64,000 bases of DNA, from the NCBI GenBank assembly GCA_028023455.1, contig JAQFVV010000042.1:5349739-5413738 (forward strand). Direction: 5' to 3'. Below, one piece after another: positions 1 to 12,526 of this stretch. This stretch comes from Epiperipatus broadwayi (Eukaryota > Onychophora > Udeonychophora > Euonychophora > Peripatidae). Within the stretch, counting starts at the first letter, position 1. Each line of letters begins with the position of its first letter. The notes beneath the pieces are model-generated. The model worked only from the letters and a program-made list of their open reading frames with translations. It did not search any database and had not been told where the DNA came from. A program made the position numbers and the translations under genes.

Positions 1-967
1 AAAAGTTATAGTTAATATTAACCCCTATTTCTTTTAAATATATGAATTGCTATATTTAAGTCTATTTAATTACTAAAGCAAAAATATTTAAAAGCTATAT
101 ATATATATTCAAGTGGGGGGGGGGGATACAAAATCTGAGCTATACTTTACATGGATTTCATCGAATAATTATTAAATTGTTGTTATCAATACATTTTAAT
201 GCCTCAGTATTAATATTTATTTTCTTCAGACCTTTGAAAAATGAGTGAGAATTTTCAATATTTATTTATATAAAAATTCTTTTAGAGAGATTACAAAAGG
301 TTTAATTATGACCATTGTAATTCGAAGCAAGTCCTTTATGGCACTTAAAATGGTCTGTCAATTTAGTTAATTCCTTGGGAGATCATATGATGTTTGATAC
401 ACATAACTGGCTGTTTGAGCATAGATGAGCCAGTCAATTGACAAGATCTTTAAAAATCAATCTAGGAATCTTTACCAGTTAAGAGCCTTCTATATCAATG
501 TGTAGAATCACATTGGGCTAAATTAGTATCACCTGAGAAATTAAAATAAAAAAGTAAATAGAAGAATTAAAATAGTATAAGGATATTCAGGAAATTTAAG
601 GCTATATTTGATATATACATGTCTTATACTAAAGGGGGAAAAGATTTTAATAAGTATTTCTCAGATACGATTTGTAGCTATGAAAAATAATAGTTTTATC
701 TCTTCTACTGATAAACTATTATTCACTCATTGATCAGCAGTTCACAAGATGATAATGTTCACAGGCTTTTTAAAGTATTTAATAATAGCCATCTTACAAT
801 TAAACAGGTATAAATAGTGGTTAATACATCACTACTCTAAGGTCATGGTTGATATTTATACTAAGATAATCTCAGCATCCACAAAAAATCATTTATAGAT
901 ATATGGATATATTTACATCAGTTAATTTTCTCTATCTTCAAATAACTTAATATATTTTCTACTGTTA
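1..967. other. AT-rich sequence downstream of SOD2, no gene
   Basis: No reading frame, splice-site pattern or repeat family is recognised here. The only notable item is an 11-base G run at 115-125 after a short TA repeat. The stretch lies about 11 kb beyond the SOD2 stop codon on the transcript strand. Confidence 0.6.
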
Positions 968-2062
968 TGCACAGAGGCTAAACTCTCCATACAGTAGTGC
1001 TACCAGTCTAAGCCAGACTAATCTGTGGATGCAAGAAGGTTTGTTCATAAAATCCCTATCCAGTGCTACTCATCCAATATCCCCAGACTAATTTCTATCT
1101 TATGACCTTCATCAGTAAGGAACCTTGGATCTGAGGGCACTGCACCTAGATCTTAGGATCTAAGGCAATCCCCCAGCAGCCATCTTTTACCTTATTAGCT
1201 AACTATAAGGCTTTGAGTGCAAAATAAAAACACAAGAATGTTTTTAATTCAAGCTCATTAGCTTGTATAGACCTGAACTCAGTTCAGCAGCCATACTTTT
1301 TGGTGTCCTTGATTCTTTAATAACTATAGTCACCATAATCCTATTGGGCAGGATTTGTTTTAAACCACTAAATATTATGTAATCGTGATTTCTTATGCTT
1401 ACACAAACTGTTTACACAGGGTCTAAACTCTTCATATAGTAGCACCACCAGTGCAGTGCTCTCAGGTCCAAGACTTTTCACTGGTGAAAGTCACAAACTA
1501 AAAACTAGTCTGGGATTATTGGATGAGTAGGCACTAGATGGAGATTTTATGCACAAATCTTTTTCCATCCATTGATTACTCTGGCTTGTATTGGTGGTGC
1601 CACTGTATGGATAGTTTAGCCTCTGTGCAAACAGCTTGTGTAAGATCATGTAATGTTTAGTGATTTAAAACCAATCCTGCCCAATAGGATTATGGTGACT
1701 GTGGTTATTAAAGAACCAAAGACACTAAAAAGTATGGATGCTGAACTGAGTTCAAATTTATACAACTATACAAGATAATGTGCTTGAATTGAAAACATTC
1801 TTGTTTTCATTTTGCAAAGCTTTATAATTAGTTAAGGCAAAATATGGCTGCTGGAGGATTGCATTAGATAATAAGATCTAGGTGCAGTGCCCTCAGATCC
1901 AAGGCTCCTCACTAATGAAAGCCATAAGTTAGAAACTAGTCTGGGGATATTGGATGAGTAGACACTAGATAGGGATTTTGTGCACAAATCTTGCATCCAT
2001 TGATTACTCTGGTTTGCACTGGTGGAGCTACTGTATGGAGTTTTGCCACTGGGTTAACATTT
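968..2062. mobile_element. Large foldback element (family FB1, copy A) with nested inner hairpin
   Basis: The left arm (about 974-1420) begins with the family edge CTAAACTCTCCATACAG, runs through CCAATATCCCCAGACTA and CTGCACCTAGATCTTAGGAT, and ends near TTAAACCACTAAATATT. The right arm (about 1640-2052) is its reverse complement and ends CTGTATGGAGTTTTGCC. Between them sits a second, shorter inverted pair (about 1424-1632) made of the same edge sequence, so the structure looks like a foldback inserted in or grown from a foldback. It has no coding capacity. Relatives are at 4.1, 18.1, 31.8, 44.2 and 55.8 kb. It is probably a non-autonomous element; the superfamily is unknown. Confidence 0.75.
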
Positions 2063-2326
2063 ATTTTTCTGACAGTATTTGCAATTCAGAAATCTCCACT
2101 GATGACTTAAATTGGTAGTAGTTATAAATATTTGATTGCTGTATAAAAACATCCTTTACATAATTTCCTGACATTCTTTTGTTAAAAAAAATATTGGTAG
2201 TAATAATATACTATAATTTCTAATTTAAAAAAAATTTTTTTTTTCTGAATTATTTTATAAATTTGATGTACCACTGACTGATATTTATTTATATTTTCTG
2301 TTCATAAACTAGATACCAAGTGGGAG

Positions 2327-2720
2327 ATGAGTGACTTTTTCTTACTGATATTGGTCAGTGTACAGACTTCAGACCACTCAAAGAAGTATGGAGAGATGCA
2401 TGTTAGGAGTAACAAGAAGAGATTGAAAACGCAATGTATGGGTAAGAGTACAAACATTACTGACCTCATTGAAAAAATTAAAAGACTAAAGTGGAGTTGG
2501 AATGGACATATTGCTAGACGAGATGATAACAGATGGACAATTGAAATCTTAAACTGGATTCCAAGAGATTGTTAAGACCCAGAAAGAGACTACATGTGAG
2601 ATGGATGAATGAAATAAGAAAGTGTGCAGGGGTGATATGGAGAAGCTAAAGATTGGAGAAGATGCATTGAACTTGGAGAGACATTCATTCTGCAGTGGAT
2701 TGATAATGGTTGATGATGAT
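2327..2720 (+). pseudogene. RTE-type LINE, C-terminal tail of the reverse transcriptase (5'-truncated)
   Basis: The frame starting at 2327 contains DLIEKIKRLKWSWNGHIARR followed by DDNRWTIEILNWIPRDC. This is the tail typical of RTE-like endonuclease/reverse transcriptases (the K-W-x-W-x-G-H-I-A-R motif after the RT domain). The stop at 2573-2575 is a lesion: downstream, in shifted frames, the reading continues with a W-x-x-C-I-E-L-G-E-T-F-like stretch up to about 2710. The endonuclease and RT domains are absent, as expected for a 5'-truncated insertion. It is a different subfamily from the RTE at 40-43 kb and is not host coding sequence. Confidence 0.7.
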
Positions 2721-3479
2721 GAGGGTATTTGAATTGTCTGTATAAAAGATGAAATTACTATTCTCTGGATATTGAATGCCTATTATTATAAAAAGGAACT
2801 GATTTTTCAATCAAATATTAGCATTGAGTGGAGAAATATATAACTGTCATAAATTTATTTTTATATTTGTTATTGTTGAAAAGTATGACGATTACTAGTA
2901 CTAGCTTAGCATGCATAAAAACTTGAAATCTGATCAAATTAATAATCACCATCCAACTAAAAGTCTAATGTATTTACAAATATCAGATTCTTATTAATAA
3001 TTATATCATACAATTACCTTAAAACTCCCATCATTATTAATATAATATAAAATGCAGAAATTGTTACATATAAAATAACATTAATCCAGATTTCTATATT
3101 TTAGGAACTTCTATTATCTTGACAAATGTGATAATCTTTAATTTTTCATGATTCTAAATGGAGTTATTTAAATTGAATGGTTATTATTCAAGAAGTCAAG
3201 TGATTTTCAAGAACCAGAATGATGAACTGAGACCCAATTCAGAATTTATTAGTTCTAGATTCTGCTCTGCTAAATCAAGGGAAAATAGATGAAAACATAA
3301 AAATTTAAAGAGTTATAGTTCAAGTAGAAGTTTATTGTTTTAAATATGTGGAAAGTTGGTTAGCCGATATTGGAAACAAACTTAACAGAATAAATTGCTA
3401 ATAAAATGTATTGTCATTATTTAAAACTTATAAATTATTCTGTGTGAAGTTAGATCAAAGAAAAGATGTTGGAAAATTT

Positions 3480-3725
3480 TGAAAAAAATAAAAATAAAAA
3501 ACAATATTGCAAAAATTTATTGAGAAAATTTATAGAAAATAAACTGAACATTTAGAAGAATTATGAAGAGAATGTTAGAAGGAACAATGAAAATTGAGTG
3601 ATAGAAAAAGAAAGTGAAGATGGCTTTAAGAAAACAGCTTTAAGCTTTTGATGAACAATATAAGTAATAGGAACATTTAGAAAAAGTTGTCTAAGTTGAT
3701 GTTTGGAGGGCCAATAGTAAAAATA
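3480..3725 (+). pseudogene. Possible RTE LINE tail remnant
   Basis: A broken frame reads I-M-K-R-M-L-E-G-T-M-K near 3560-3600. This resembles the L-M-K-D-V-L-E-G-M motif in the C-terminal tail of the RTE element at 40.2 kb. Nothing else of the element can be read, so the call rests on a short match and could be chance. Confidence 0.25.
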
Positions 3726-4075
3726 ATGTTTAATAAAAAACTATTAAATATGCTTGAGTAATTCTATGTTCTTTTTTTTGTATGTAAAATTATTGCTTAA
3801 ATATGTTATTAGTTGTTTTTTTTTTACTATTTTTCCATAGTTTTCATTAGATATATTTTCTCAGAATTTTATTTTTATGAATATATCACTAAAACAGTTT
3901 TTTATATGTGAATTTACTGTAATTTTATTAAACAGAAAAATTATACTCATAAAAAATTAAAATCAGCGAAATGATGCTTTAGATGAGATTTATTTAGAAT
4001 TAATGAAATTATTTATATTTATTTATAAATGTGGTGGTGGTGGGGGTAAACAGCTCATAAAGGTCTCCAACAGTC

Positions 4076-4258
4076 TCTCAGAGAAATCATGCAGTGCTCT
4101 CAGACCCAAGACTCTTCACTGACTTAAGCCACAAGAAACTAGTCTGGGGCTATTGAATGAGTAGGCACAAGATAGGGATTTTATGCCCAAGCCTTCTGGC
4201 ATCCATTGATTACTCTGGTTGGCACAGGGTGGCAGTACTGTATGGAGAGTTTGGACTG
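4076..4258. mobile_element. FB1 foldback family, partial copy (one arm)
   Basis: A single arm in reverse orientation runs from GCAGTGCTCTCAGACCCAAG through AAACTAGTCTGGGGCTATT and GATAGGGATTTTATGC to the edge CTGTATGGAGAGTTT. The opposite arm is missing, so this is a truncated copy or a half-element. Confidence 0.7.
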
Positions 4259-4260
4259 TT

Positions 4261-7200
4261 TTAATTTTTGAAAATGAAATTTCCTAGGCCTTTAATTACT
4301 GGGTGTTGTTACTTTCTGGTTAAGGATGGATATTATTTATTGAGCAATATTAAATAATTAGTTGGGTCAGCTATTTAATTTTAAATTTTACTGGCTAGTA
4401 TTTGAACTCAAATCATGGACATGGTAGAAAAATATGCTACCACTATATTTACATTTATACAATTGTTCCTCATTTACAGTAAAAAAGAACAATTATTACT
4501 AAAAATTAAACTTACCCATGTTCATATTCTTCAGTAACTATTTGAACCAAAGATAATGTCTAACTTAATAAGTGATTAGTAAAGGTTATTCGATAAAATG
4601 CTTTATATCAAAGTTATAAAGCAGAAAACTTGAAACCTGTAAATAAAACTATAGTAATTTACTATATATATATACACTAAATAAATGTTGAAGATGTGTG
4701 TAAGAGATTGTAATCTGGGCCAACTGATGCATATTAGTTCAGCATGAAATATGCATACTGGGTATCATTAGTTCATTTCACATGATTATGATCATGTTTC
4801 TGTAATATGTGATGGAGTAGAAGATTGAAATATATTTAAAACATATTATATGAAATTAAATCTTTAAAAATAATGTGTATCTGAAGTTAAATTATAGCAT
4901 GTATTCCATGACTTATTTGAAGTACGTTTCAAATGTATCTATAGTGTGAGAGGTTGATCTGACTTCTAGCTGATGGATGGTTATGATAGGATCGAGTTAA
5001 AGATGAAAGATGTACTAATAAAAACAAAAACTTGTAAATATATATAATTATTAAAAAATAATATCCAGTCATATCTTTTCTATTATTTAAGACAAGCAAT
5101 AGTGTTATTTTTTTTTTAGAAAAAAAAAAAGAAATAGTATTTTTGTATGGACCTCAAATTCATTTCAGAAAATATTGTTGGAAATAATTTTAGATTAAAA
5201 AAAGGAATCCATTTCCTCACTGAGATGTCAGTAAAATATACTCTATTAATTTGTTTTTTCTGTGTGCCATTATGAACCATTCCTCGTCATCTTAAGTCTT
5301 CAGATGCACACTAACCTTATAGTTGGTATTTTCCAAAGAATATACTAGAGTACTTTTGTTTAATCTATCATCCTTTATTGTAAGCTTAAGTTATCAGTGA
5401 TACTTCTGGATGATGTCTTTGCTTTTTTGCTCTATTCTAGAGACATCTATTGTAAGCTTAGTAATCACTAGATTGTAATGCTATATTCAAACCTCCAGAA
5501 ATGTTTATCACCTATATAACTATGCAAACCAATTTAGGTTGATTTTAAAATCTTGGGTGTTTGAATCTTAAGCTATTAGTTTGGATACTATAAAAGAAGT
5601 AAGGTAGTTGATGGGTACACAAGTGCAAATACTCCTCACTAAGGAATCCAATAGCAAGAAACAAGTCTAGAAATTTTGTTGACACCATCATTTACGATCT
5701 ACTGATTACTTAAGCTTATAAGAAATATCTCTAAAGTAGAATAAATAGATTAAATTATCCTCTGTAGAAAATAATTATTTAATCATTAAGAAATAAAACA
5801 AAAATACCAGAATAGTCTTATTGTTATATTGAATTATAAATGTGACATTTTAAATTTTAATTTTGTGAAGAGAAAAGATAAATGAAATTCTAAATTTGAG
5901 AGCTCTCTAAATTAATCCAATAATATTTAAATTATAAACTGAAAAAGGGTTTTAAAAATGTCCCATTGCTTATAATTTGGATTTCAAACCCAAGTAACCA
6001 TGAAAATTACCATGGCAAGTATTTTGATTGGTTAGCTCTATTTAAATTAGGATATAAAACATATAACTAAAATTTTAAATTTAAAGAATATATAATTGTA
6101 ATACTATTAATTTTGATACATAATATGCACAAATAGCTTAACATACAGGTTTTAAAGATGGAATTCTGTGGAGGTAATTAATACATAGCTTTTATTTGTA
6201 GTTATTTATATTATAAAGTCATATATAATTTCAGTATAATAGTCTTTATTCAATACAAACATATTTACAGGAATATATAAATTTATAAGATGTATTAGAA
6301 GTTACAATAGTAATAAATCAAATCTCAATTTATTTAAGTGACAGTGATCATTTAAAAGGTGAATGTATAAGTATGTGTGCAGAATTCTAGTAAATAAGAA
6401 TAAAAATTATTTATATTTATTTTGTTATAAGATAATAATTTGTTTTAAAATTATAATGAGAATACATTCTAGATATAAATATTATTAAATGACTTATTTA
6501 AGATATATTAATATAATTTATTAAAATTATAATTGTATTTAAAATATTTAAATATAAAAGTTATTCAATTTAATTTAGTTTTTAAATCATTATTAATCTT
6601 AAGTATTTTTAAATAATGTAGACAAAAGGTATTTACGCAAAAAATTTCTGATTTTGAGTCATTGACCAATAAAATTGATTTAATTAGTGGTCTGATGTCA
6701 TACTGTCTACCATATATAATGTAATATCTGACAAACTTGTACGGGGAAATTCATTAAAAGTAAAAGTGAACACCTGTTTCACTAAATTTTTAAAAAAATA
6801 TAAAAATTTTAATATATTTTATTTTTTACGTGAAAATGATTAAATAATAAGCTGAATGGTGATATATTTTAAGAGTGTATTTAAAACAATGGAGCAAAAC
6901 AAACCCAAGTTTCTTCTCAATGATATAATTACAGTCTTGGATGTCAAATCGTAATCAGTTGAGTTTATTATCATTTGGGAAAACAATGGGAAAGGTTAAC
7001 TACAATTACTTAGAAAATGTAGCTATTGTCACATAAGAGAACATTTACTTATCTCTACAAGATTGATTAATTCCTTTATTCAGAGGAACTTTTATAGAAT
7101 ATAGAGCTATAAATGTTATCAACTTATAAAATTAATTTATAGAATTTTAAAGTAATAACTTAGTGATAAGTTATGTCTAGTTGAAAAGAATTCTTTCTTA

Positions 7201-7385
7201 AATTAAAGTAACTTAATATTAGTTAAATTTGTAAATTAAAAAAAAGAATATTTACTATATGATTAATTAATCATAAAACAGTTTACTATGAGAATAGATA
7301 TTTATTGTTTTTCTATGAGATGAAAGATTTATAAAGTGGAAGTATTTTTTAATCTTAGCAAATAGAATTCTTTTAATAAAAAAAT
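4261..7385. other. AT-rich non-coding sequence
   Basis: No gene or clear element is seen. A stretch at about 5600-5720 (CTCCTCACTAAGGAATCC, AAACAAGTCTAGAAATT) may be a very old FB1 arm. The rest is simple AT-rich sequence with short A and T runs. Confidence 0.5.
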
Positions 7386-7487
7386 GTCAAGTGTTGTTAG
7401 CTGAGAGGTCATCGCAGCACCTTGCAAGCAAGTGGTTGGTTGCAGACGATTGTGGGTTCGCATCCTGGCCAATGATAACATAGGAAA
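7386..7487 (+). mobile_element. tRNA-derived SINE, copy 1
   Basis: A tRNA-like head carries a polymerase III A-box-like stretch (TAGCTGAGAGGTC, 7398-7410) and a B-box-like stretch (GGTTCGCATCC, 7455-7465), about 45 bases apart. It is followed by CTGGCC, a short spacer and an A-rich tail. The same 100-base unit recurs at 25.64 and 27.63 kb. A genuine tRNA is unlikely because the acceptor stem does not close and the copies end in poly(A). Confidence 0.75.
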
Positions 7488-7838
7488 AAAATGCTAAAAA
7501 GAATAAAGAACTATCAAGAGAATTTTTTAATCTTTTATGATGACTAAGTATAGAAATGACATATATTATTATAGATTTGAGTAAATTTATCAATGTGTAT
7601 TTAAAAAATATGAAACTACTAAGTAAAAATAAAGAAAAGTTGAAGTAGTTTAATTATAAACTGACTTTATATATGCCAAAGTTTAATATTGGAAAATATT
7701 AATATAAAATCATATTTAATATTCCAAACTATTAAATATTATTATAGTGTTCCAGAATATTAATATATATTTCATTTAAAACATATCAAGATACTGTTTG
7801 CAATCATTTTTTTAAAAATGTTTACTTGAAATTAAGTG

Positions 7839-8040
7839 TTTTGCTAGCAAGAGGACAGGAGAATCAACAACTTGTGGGGAAGTTTTAATTGCCGTTTGTT
7901 ATCCTGGTGATGTTAGATAAGGAATTTGAATAAATTCTTTTTTGCTAGCAAGAGGAGAGAAGAATCAACAACTTGTGGGGAAGTTTTAATTGCCATTTGT
8001 TACCTTGGTGATATTAGACAAGGAATTTGAATAAATTCTT
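7839..8040. repeat. Tandem duplication, 101-bp unit x 2
   Basis: Two head-to-tail copies (7839-7939 and 7940-8040) each run from TTTTGCTAGCAAGAGGA to AAGGAATTTGAATAAATTC, with about five mismatches. The unit is non-coding and not seen elsewhere in the window. Confidence 0.9.
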
Positions 8041-9728
8041 TTTTTTAAAAAATGAAACGATTTTTTAATTACTGATTTTATTATTATTTTTAGATATAAA
8101 TATCTAATATTGTATGGTAAGATTATAAATAATTTAAATCATTTTATATGTAATTAATATTTAGGATTAAGACAATTTATTAACATATTATCATACTTTC
8201 AATTTAAAAGAATGAAGCATATGCTTATAGAATTAATATGATATACATGAGTCATAGAATAAAAGTTTATGTGGGTAATGTAGTAATTTAAATTTGTTCT
8301 TTGAATAAGTATGAAGATTAAAAAATCTGATTATGGTAAAACTGTCTTAAATGAATTCATTATATTATATTTAATAATTGTATTAAATGAAGGATGATGA
8401 ATCAAGAAATGGGATTCTATTGAAATAAATAAATATGCCATAGGAATATAATGTTATATGAAATGGAATAAATGTTAAAGTGATTTATGATCTTGATCTT
8501 TGTAATGGGAAAAGTATAATATTGACATTTGTCATAATATAGTTGTTTTATAACATGATCTGTAATGTTTAATGATGAATACATGATGAAAGATTAAATT
8601 ATACTATTAGAAAAGAGGAAGTTAATAGTCATAGAAACTGAAAATATATAGTGTAGAGAGGATAAGTTAAAATTCCAGGATGGAATATAAAATATCATCT
8701 TGAAGAACTGATAATAGATTTGTGGGTTTGATCAATGTGACACCCATATTATTATTATAACAAGATGAGAGGACTTTCCAATGAAACATGAATGTTATAT
8801 TCCATAAGAACTTGGTAAAAAAGCTGGGATATATTGGGGTAGATCATTAAAGTAAAATGACTACCTTCCAAATTATAACATTTCATAAAGACTGGATACA
8901 TCCATTCCTATATTTTGGTAAAATAATTTAATAAGATTAGTTTCTTATCCGTAAAGTTTTCTCTATATTATTACAATATATAATAGGTATTATAGGTTGG
9001 CCAGTTATTTTTTATGAATTTATAGTTTTTCTCCCTAAGTTTGTTAAAATAGTAAGACCATATACAGAACAAATATTCTTGAATTCAATCAAAAATAAGA
9101 ATAATTTATTTTTTGAAAATGGTAAATGAGATCAAAATAAGAATGCAAATGTTAGTGAGAGAGGTGTGAGTGCATAAAAGTGAATAATAATTTTGATAGA
9201 GAGAATCCTTGATTCAATTATCTAGTCAAATACATTATTTGTATTATTTTAAGATTACCACAATATAAATGATTTCACTCGTACATTGTATTAATATGTT
9301 TTCGTACTACTTTTAAATTTGAGTGTTATAAAAATATTATAACTTGGTTCAAACAATTTGGATGATTTAAATATGTGGAAGATGGCATGGAAATTAGCCA
9401 TCAGTAGGACGAACTCATGGTTGGTGAAATTAATTGATAATATCAATGAAAGCATACAAATTGGTAATAATAAACTTATAATTTAATGGACCAAATGATA
9501 AATATGTAATTTGACTGCCTAAATGAAAATATATATTTATTTTATTTACTGTAAATATAAGGAATTTTCTTGTAAATTTGTAATTATTTAAATATTAATT
9601 TTATGAATCATTTATGTTATATCTAATACTTATAATTGTTGTTATGAATTGTTGTTATTCTAAAATAAATATTTTAATTTAAAATTCTGACTAGTAGCTT
9701 TATTTCCGTCTAGAATCATTTCTATATA
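8041..9728. other. AT-rich non-coding sequence
   Basis: Nothing recognisable. Reading frames are short and no family motif was found. Confidence 0.5.
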
Positions 9729-9968
9729 TTGCTTATAATAACTTTTTTCATATACACTTTAATGCAAAAACTTTTTTTAATAAAACTTCTTTATTTTCCT
9801 GACAGTTTCGACTGTCCAGCAGTCTTCATCAGAGCTTTCTCAAACTTCCTCTGATGAGAAAGTTCTGATGAAGACTGCTGTACAGTTGAAACTGTCAGGA
9901 AAATAAAGAAGTTTTATTAAGAATTTTTTTTGCATTAAAGTGTATATGAAAGAAGTTATTATAAGCAA
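9729..9968. mobile_element. Short foldback element with hammerhead-ribozyme-like core in each arm
   Basis: Two arms of about 110 bases (9729-9838 and 9858-9968) are inverted copies from TTGCTTATAATAACTT to the centre near 9848. Each arm holds CTGATGA, a small hairpin (GACTG-loop-CAGTC in the left arm read on the minus strand; GACTG-loop-CAGTT in the right arm at 9873-9887) and GAAAC followed by TGTC. CTGATGA/stem II/GAAA followed by GTC is the hammerhead core order, and hammerheads are known in Penelope-like element termini. Helix I is poor here (only about two pairs), so the ribozyme reading is tentative. The palindrome itself is certain. Confidence 0.55.
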
Positions 9969-10870
9969 CATATCTGAATATATGAAGAAATGCAAAGAAA
10001 GTAAAGGAGAAAAATAAGAGTATATACTTCTAATAGAACAATTTCTATCATAAAGTCATATTATTAAAGCACATAATCAAAATAAAGTCATTACATAAAA
10101 TATATTTATTGAATATTTTATTTATAGAAGTATTTTAAAGAATTGGAACTTGATAAATTAATTATTTATTATTTTGGAATTGTAACTTTATTAAAGTTTT
10201 ATTTCATTGATCTTTATTTTATTAAATATGAAAACACTTGAAGAATTATTTGAAAATTGAAATTTAAAATTATCATCAGTGTAGAGCATTAAAAGAAAGT
10301 GATATTATTCTCAATTGTCACATTCTTATTTTAAAGTCAAATTAAAATTTATTGTATGGTATTAATTCAAACATTATATTATTCCAAAATACAAGTTATT
10401 AATAAAGTTTATTATAATGTTTGTTTTTGAAAGATGAAATTAAGAGGGTAAATGCTAATGAATTAGTGTATTTAATTGAGTGAGATAATACGAGTTGATG
10501 GTTAAATTATAAAGCTTTTGATTATTATTAAATGATTATTCTGTTTCATGATAATTATTTGTATAAGTAGGAGAGTAAATATTTATAAGTTTAATAAATT
10601 ATTTAATTTAAAGTAGGTGAGTAGATTATTATTATTAGTCTCAATGTATTATTATTAAGGTTAGATTAAATCTTAAATAGAAAGTTTAGTTTATGTTTGA
10701 CATTATTAGTGTAAATATTCTTAGAATAATTGGATCTCAATAAAATCCCTCTTGTTATTCAATTATCTAACTAGCAATAATTGTTATTATATTTTAGAAA
10801 AGAATAATCATAATCCCTGAGATATTCAAAGGTGGCATTAATTATTTCAATTAATTTAATGTGTTTTTAG
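9969..10870. other. AT-rich non-coding sequence
   Basis: No gene, motif or repeat is recognised. Confidence 0.5.
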
Positions 10871-11504
10871 TATCATATAATACTAAATCATCCATGCACT
10901 TTACTACTGTTACATCATGCTTTATTTATCATCCTCTTTTACAGTTTTGATTGCTGGGACTACAACATAATACAAACATATGAATATAAATATACATTCT
11001 ATATATACATCTTATAATCATCATCAATTTATTGCCTTTTAAATATTATATAATTTTTTTACCCTTTTTTTACATTCTATATTTATTAATTAAAACTTCC
11101 TATACATATATATTCTATTTTTATTTTATTCTTATTACTATTTAAATACTTAACTCTTAGTAATAAGAATAAAATAAAATAAAGAATAAAAATAGAATAT
11201 ATATATAGGAAGTTTTAATTAATAAATAAGAGTAATAAGAATAAAATAAAGAATAAAAATAGAATATATATGTATAGAAAGTTAGAATGTAAAAAAAGGG
11301 TAAAAAAATTATATAATATTTAAAAGGTAATAAATAGATGATGCTTATAAGTAGTATATATATTTAGAATGTAAATTATATGTTCATATATACTTATATT
11401 CATATGTTTGTGGGCAAGCAAAACTGTAAACTGTAAAAAAGGGTGGTAAATAAAGCATTGTGTAACAGTAGTAAAGTGCATGGATGATTTAGTATTATAT
11501 GATA
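10871..11504. repeat. Long inverted repeat (arms about 280-340 bp)
   Basis: The outer ends are TATCATATAATACTAAATCA at 10871 and its complement ending at 11504. The arms match through CCATGCACTTTACTACTG, a T-rich/A-rich segment and a TATA-rich core, and meet near 11155. The right arm carries an extra internal duplication (an AATAAAAATAGAATATATAT unit repeated at about 11180 and 11250), and the arms differ by small indels. It is probably an old foldback transposon; no target-site duplication was found. Confidence 0.75.
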
Positions 11505-12197
11505 TACATTTGGCTATGCAATAAGAAAGATTAGTTATTTGTTTTTAATATTATTATTTTTTATAGTTTCTTAAATTACAAAAAAGTAACTGAATAAATA
11601 TTTCAAATGAAATATTACTAGTCATTGTTTGTTGTAGGGATTTTCCTATTGGTTATAATAGGATAGTAGCGGGAGAATTTCTACCATAACATTGCCATTG
11701 TGGAGTATATTTTATATGCTTCTCAATGTTAAAACACATATGTTGTGAGCTTCCCTGAAGTCTATCTTATGTCTTTATTATTTTATCGTATGTTTCAAAC
11801 CAGATAGAGGGTATCATATCACTCATCGTTTATCATTGAGCTAGTATAGTTCATAGTATAGAATCATTTATAGTTCATCCTCACTTTGCAAAGGTTACAT
11901 ACATTATAATATATATATAATTACGAAAATAATAAATGAAAAAAAAAGATTTATAATTAAAATACCAATCTTATTTGTAAAAAAAAAAAAGAAAAATGTA
12001 TTGGAATAAAAAGGCATGTTTATTTTTACATACTTTTAAATACAAAATTAGTATCTAATATTTTTATGATTATTTTTTATCATGCTGTACTAGTTTTAAC
12101 AAAAAATGAATAAATACTTATTGGTATACGTAATAAATTCAATTGTAAGTTTAGTAATGATTTAAAAAATTAGTAAGCAATAATTTATGTTTCAAAT
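11505..12197. other. AT-rich 3' flank of SOD2
   Basis: Non-coding sequence immediately beyond the predicted SOD2 polyadenylation site on the minus strand. No element is recognised. Confidence 0.5.
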
Positions 12198-12203
12198 TTT
12201 ATT
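12198..12203 (-). promoter_or_regulatory. Candidate SOD2 polyadenylation signal AATAAA
   Basis: Read on the minus strand, AATAAA starts 61 bases after the last base of the TGA stop codon of the SOD2 terminal exon. It would give a short 3' UTR of about 80-90 bases. Other AT-rich hexamers are nearby, so this is a position-based inference. Confidence 0.5.
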
Positions 12204-12263
12204 TTATAATTGTACATTAGTATACATTTAACATTAAATACATTCTTGAATATGCAAACATTT

Positions 12264-12409
12264 TCACTTTTTAGCAGAAGTAAATCTTTCTTGAACATCT
12301 GCCCAATTGATAATATTAAAGATGGCCTTAACATAGTCTGGTCTAACATTCTTGTACTGAAGATAATAAGCATGTTCCCAAACATCGATTCCCAATAGAG
12401 GAACAAGAC
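12264..12409 (-). CDS. SOD2: Mn superoxide dismutase, terminal coding exon
   Basis: This exon encodes the C-terminal end of mitochondrial Mn-SOD, which converts superoxide to hydrogen peroxide and oxygen in the matrix. It reads [20 protein letters not shown], then [20 protein letters not shown], then ERFTSAKK and TGA (12266-12264). The DVWEHAYY motif supplies two of the four manganese ligands (Asp and His). The acceptor is TTAG before GT at 12409; the exon starts in phase 1 and completes a Gly codon begun by the G ending the previous exon. The frame is uninterrupted and ends at the length usual for the family. A Ty3/gypsy element begins only about 117 bases upstream of the acceptor. Confidence 0.97.
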
Positions 12410-12526
12410 CTAAGCATTAAAAAACTTCTTTTAAAAACAGAATTAAGAGAATATTTTTATTAAAACATAATCAAAATACAATTCATATAAATTACAATAG
12501 ACTTACAGAATACCCTACTGCATTAA

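Noticed and set aside
7398-7470. tRNA gene
   Set aside because: A and B boxes are present, but there is no closing acceptor stem and the unit recurs with a poly(A) end, so it is a SINE.
12210-12398. Plus-strand frame of 62 codons
   Set aside because: Antisense shadow of the SOD2 terminal exon.
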